From positions 3,287,001-3,351,000 of the forward strand of contig NZ_CP064048.1 in NCBI RefSeq assembly GCF_020923495.1: a stretch of 64,000 bases of DNA. The letters run 5' to 3'. This DNA is from Brevibacillus sedimenti (lineage in GTDB: Bacteria; Bacillota; Bacilli; Brevibacillales; Brevibacillaceae). Positions 63,318-64,000 of the stretch are shown here, piece after piece. The position numbers and the translations under genes were made by a program. Each line of letters starts with the position of its first letter. Position 1 is the stretch's first letter. The notes under the pieces are model-generated. The model saw only the letters and a program-made list of their open reading frames with translations, was not told the DNA's origin and did not search any database.

Positions 63318-64000
63318 TTACTTGATCAGTGCGTTGCAATCGATAATCAGTGCAACCTGTCCGTCGCCGAGGATCGTCGCACCGGAGATGGCAAAGACGT
63401 TCACCAGGTATTTGCCCAGTGATTTCAGCACAATCTCCTGCTGACCGATGAAGGAATCGACCACCAGGCCGGCCATTTTTTCTCCCTTGCGAACGATTAC
63501 GACGGCCACTTCGTCCTCACTGCCCACTCCTGCGTCGGGCACCTGGAAGATGTCCTTCAGCGAGACGAGGGGAACCACCCTGCCGCGGAAATCGATCACC
63601 TGCTGCTGATGCGCCATCATGATCTCATCTTTGCGGAATACAGCGGTCTCGATGATCGAGCTGAGCGGAACAGCGTACTTCTCGTTTTGCACCTGTACCA
63701 GCATCGCCGAGATGATGGACAGGGTGAGCGGAAGCTGGATGAGGAACGTGGTGCCCTGGCCGCGGACGGAGTCAACGCTGACGCTGCCGCCCAGCGATTC
63801 AATTTTGGACTTCACTACATCCAGGCCGACTCCTCGGCCGGAGATGTCAGAGATGACCTCAGCCGTGCTCAGACCGGATGCAAACAGCAGCTCGAAAATC
63901 TGCTTGTCCGTCATGTTGTCGGCATTGGCGGGATTGACGATGCCCCGCTCGATCGCTTTTTTCAGAACCTTCTCCTTGTTGATGCCGGCCCCGTCGTCCT
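63318..64000 (-). CDS. cheA: Chemotaxis histidine kinase CheA, C-terminal part (runs off window)
   Basis: The last 226 codons are visible. They begin within the HATPase domain with the G1 box DDGAGI, then G2 box DISGRGVGLDVVK and GTTFLIQLPLTL, followed by the CheW-like regulatory domain (about 130 residues). The dimerisation, P1 and P2 domains lie outside the window. The stop is 15 bases ahead of cheW. Confidence 0.96.
   Translation of the reverse strand, partial: DDGAGINKEKVLKKAIERGIVNPANADNMTDKQIFELLFASGLSTAEVISDISGRGVGLDVVKSKIESLGGSVSVDSVRGQGTTFLIQLPLTLSIISAMLVQVQNEKYAVPLSSIIETAVFRKDEIMMAHQQQVIDFRGRVVPLVSLKDIFQVPDAGVGSEDEVAVVIVRKGEKMAGLVVDSFIGQQEIVLKSLGKYLVNVFAISGATILGDGQVALIIDCNALIK

Overview
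The window is core chromosome of an endospore-forming, motile, Gram-positive bacterium of the order Bacillales. The gene order (cheAWCD-sigD, rpsB-tsf-pyrH-frr-uppS-cdsA-dxr-rseP-ispG-proS-polC, rimP-nusA-ylxR-ylxQ-infB-ylxP-rbfA, nrnA-truB-ribF-rpsO-pnp, dpaAB-asd-dapGA-rnjB-tepA-spoIIIE, ymfC to ymfM, pgsA-cinA-recA) is the Bacillus subtilis backbone with local differences. GC-rich coding sequence, a RimO gene and FapA beside sigD point to a Brevibacillus-like relative rather than to Bacillus itself; that placement is an inference from memory of gene order and protein similarity. Every gene except one lies on the minus strand, so transcription runs from high to low coordinates.

Layout from high to low coordinates. 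64000-57500: end of a flagellar/chemotaxis operon (cheA partial, cheW, cheC, cheD, a small membrane protein, sigD, fapA, three small conserved or hypothetical genes), closed by a strong terminator. 57400-46850: rpsB and tsf, then ribosome recycling, UMP kinase, undecaprenyl diphosphate and phospholipid precursor synthesis (uppS, cdsA), the MEP isoprenoid pathway (dxr, ispG), the RseP protease and proS. 46800-42500: polC. 42440-31350: the translation/transcription cluster from rimP to pnp. 31150-23500: ylxY, an M16 peptidase, ylmC, then dipicolinate synthase with the aspartate-family genes asd, dapG and dapA that feed it. 23460-17550: RNase J, the ClpP-like TepA, YlzJ and SpoIIIE. 17450-11700: a GntR/UTRA regulator and a BMP-type nucleoside ABC transporter. 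11600-5740: a tiny Cys-rich protein, two M16-family proteins, an SDR enzyme, YmfJ, YmfK and a RodZ-like protein. 5440-1: rimO, pgsA, cinA, a DEAD-box helicase and the start of recA.

There are no tRNA or rRNA genes, CRISPR arrays, prophage genes or recognisable transposase genes. The most unusual items are in the non-coding DNA: a 288-bp fold-back element between the RodZ-like gene and rimO (5455-5742) that looks like a non-autonomous mobile repeat; a 13-bp perfect inverted repeat ahead of proS; structured leaders ahead of rpsB, rpsO, pnp and the nusA operon, some probably autoregulatory; and a LexA-type box in front of recA. Among genes, the notable ones are an apparent one-base frameshift in spoIIIE, an overlooked 51-residue zinc-ribbon-like protein (11439-11594), and an AT-richer TM2-domain gene that is the only plus-strand gene. 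I found no wholly new multi-gene system; this is a conserved housekeeping region with several regulatory and small-gene observations worth checking.
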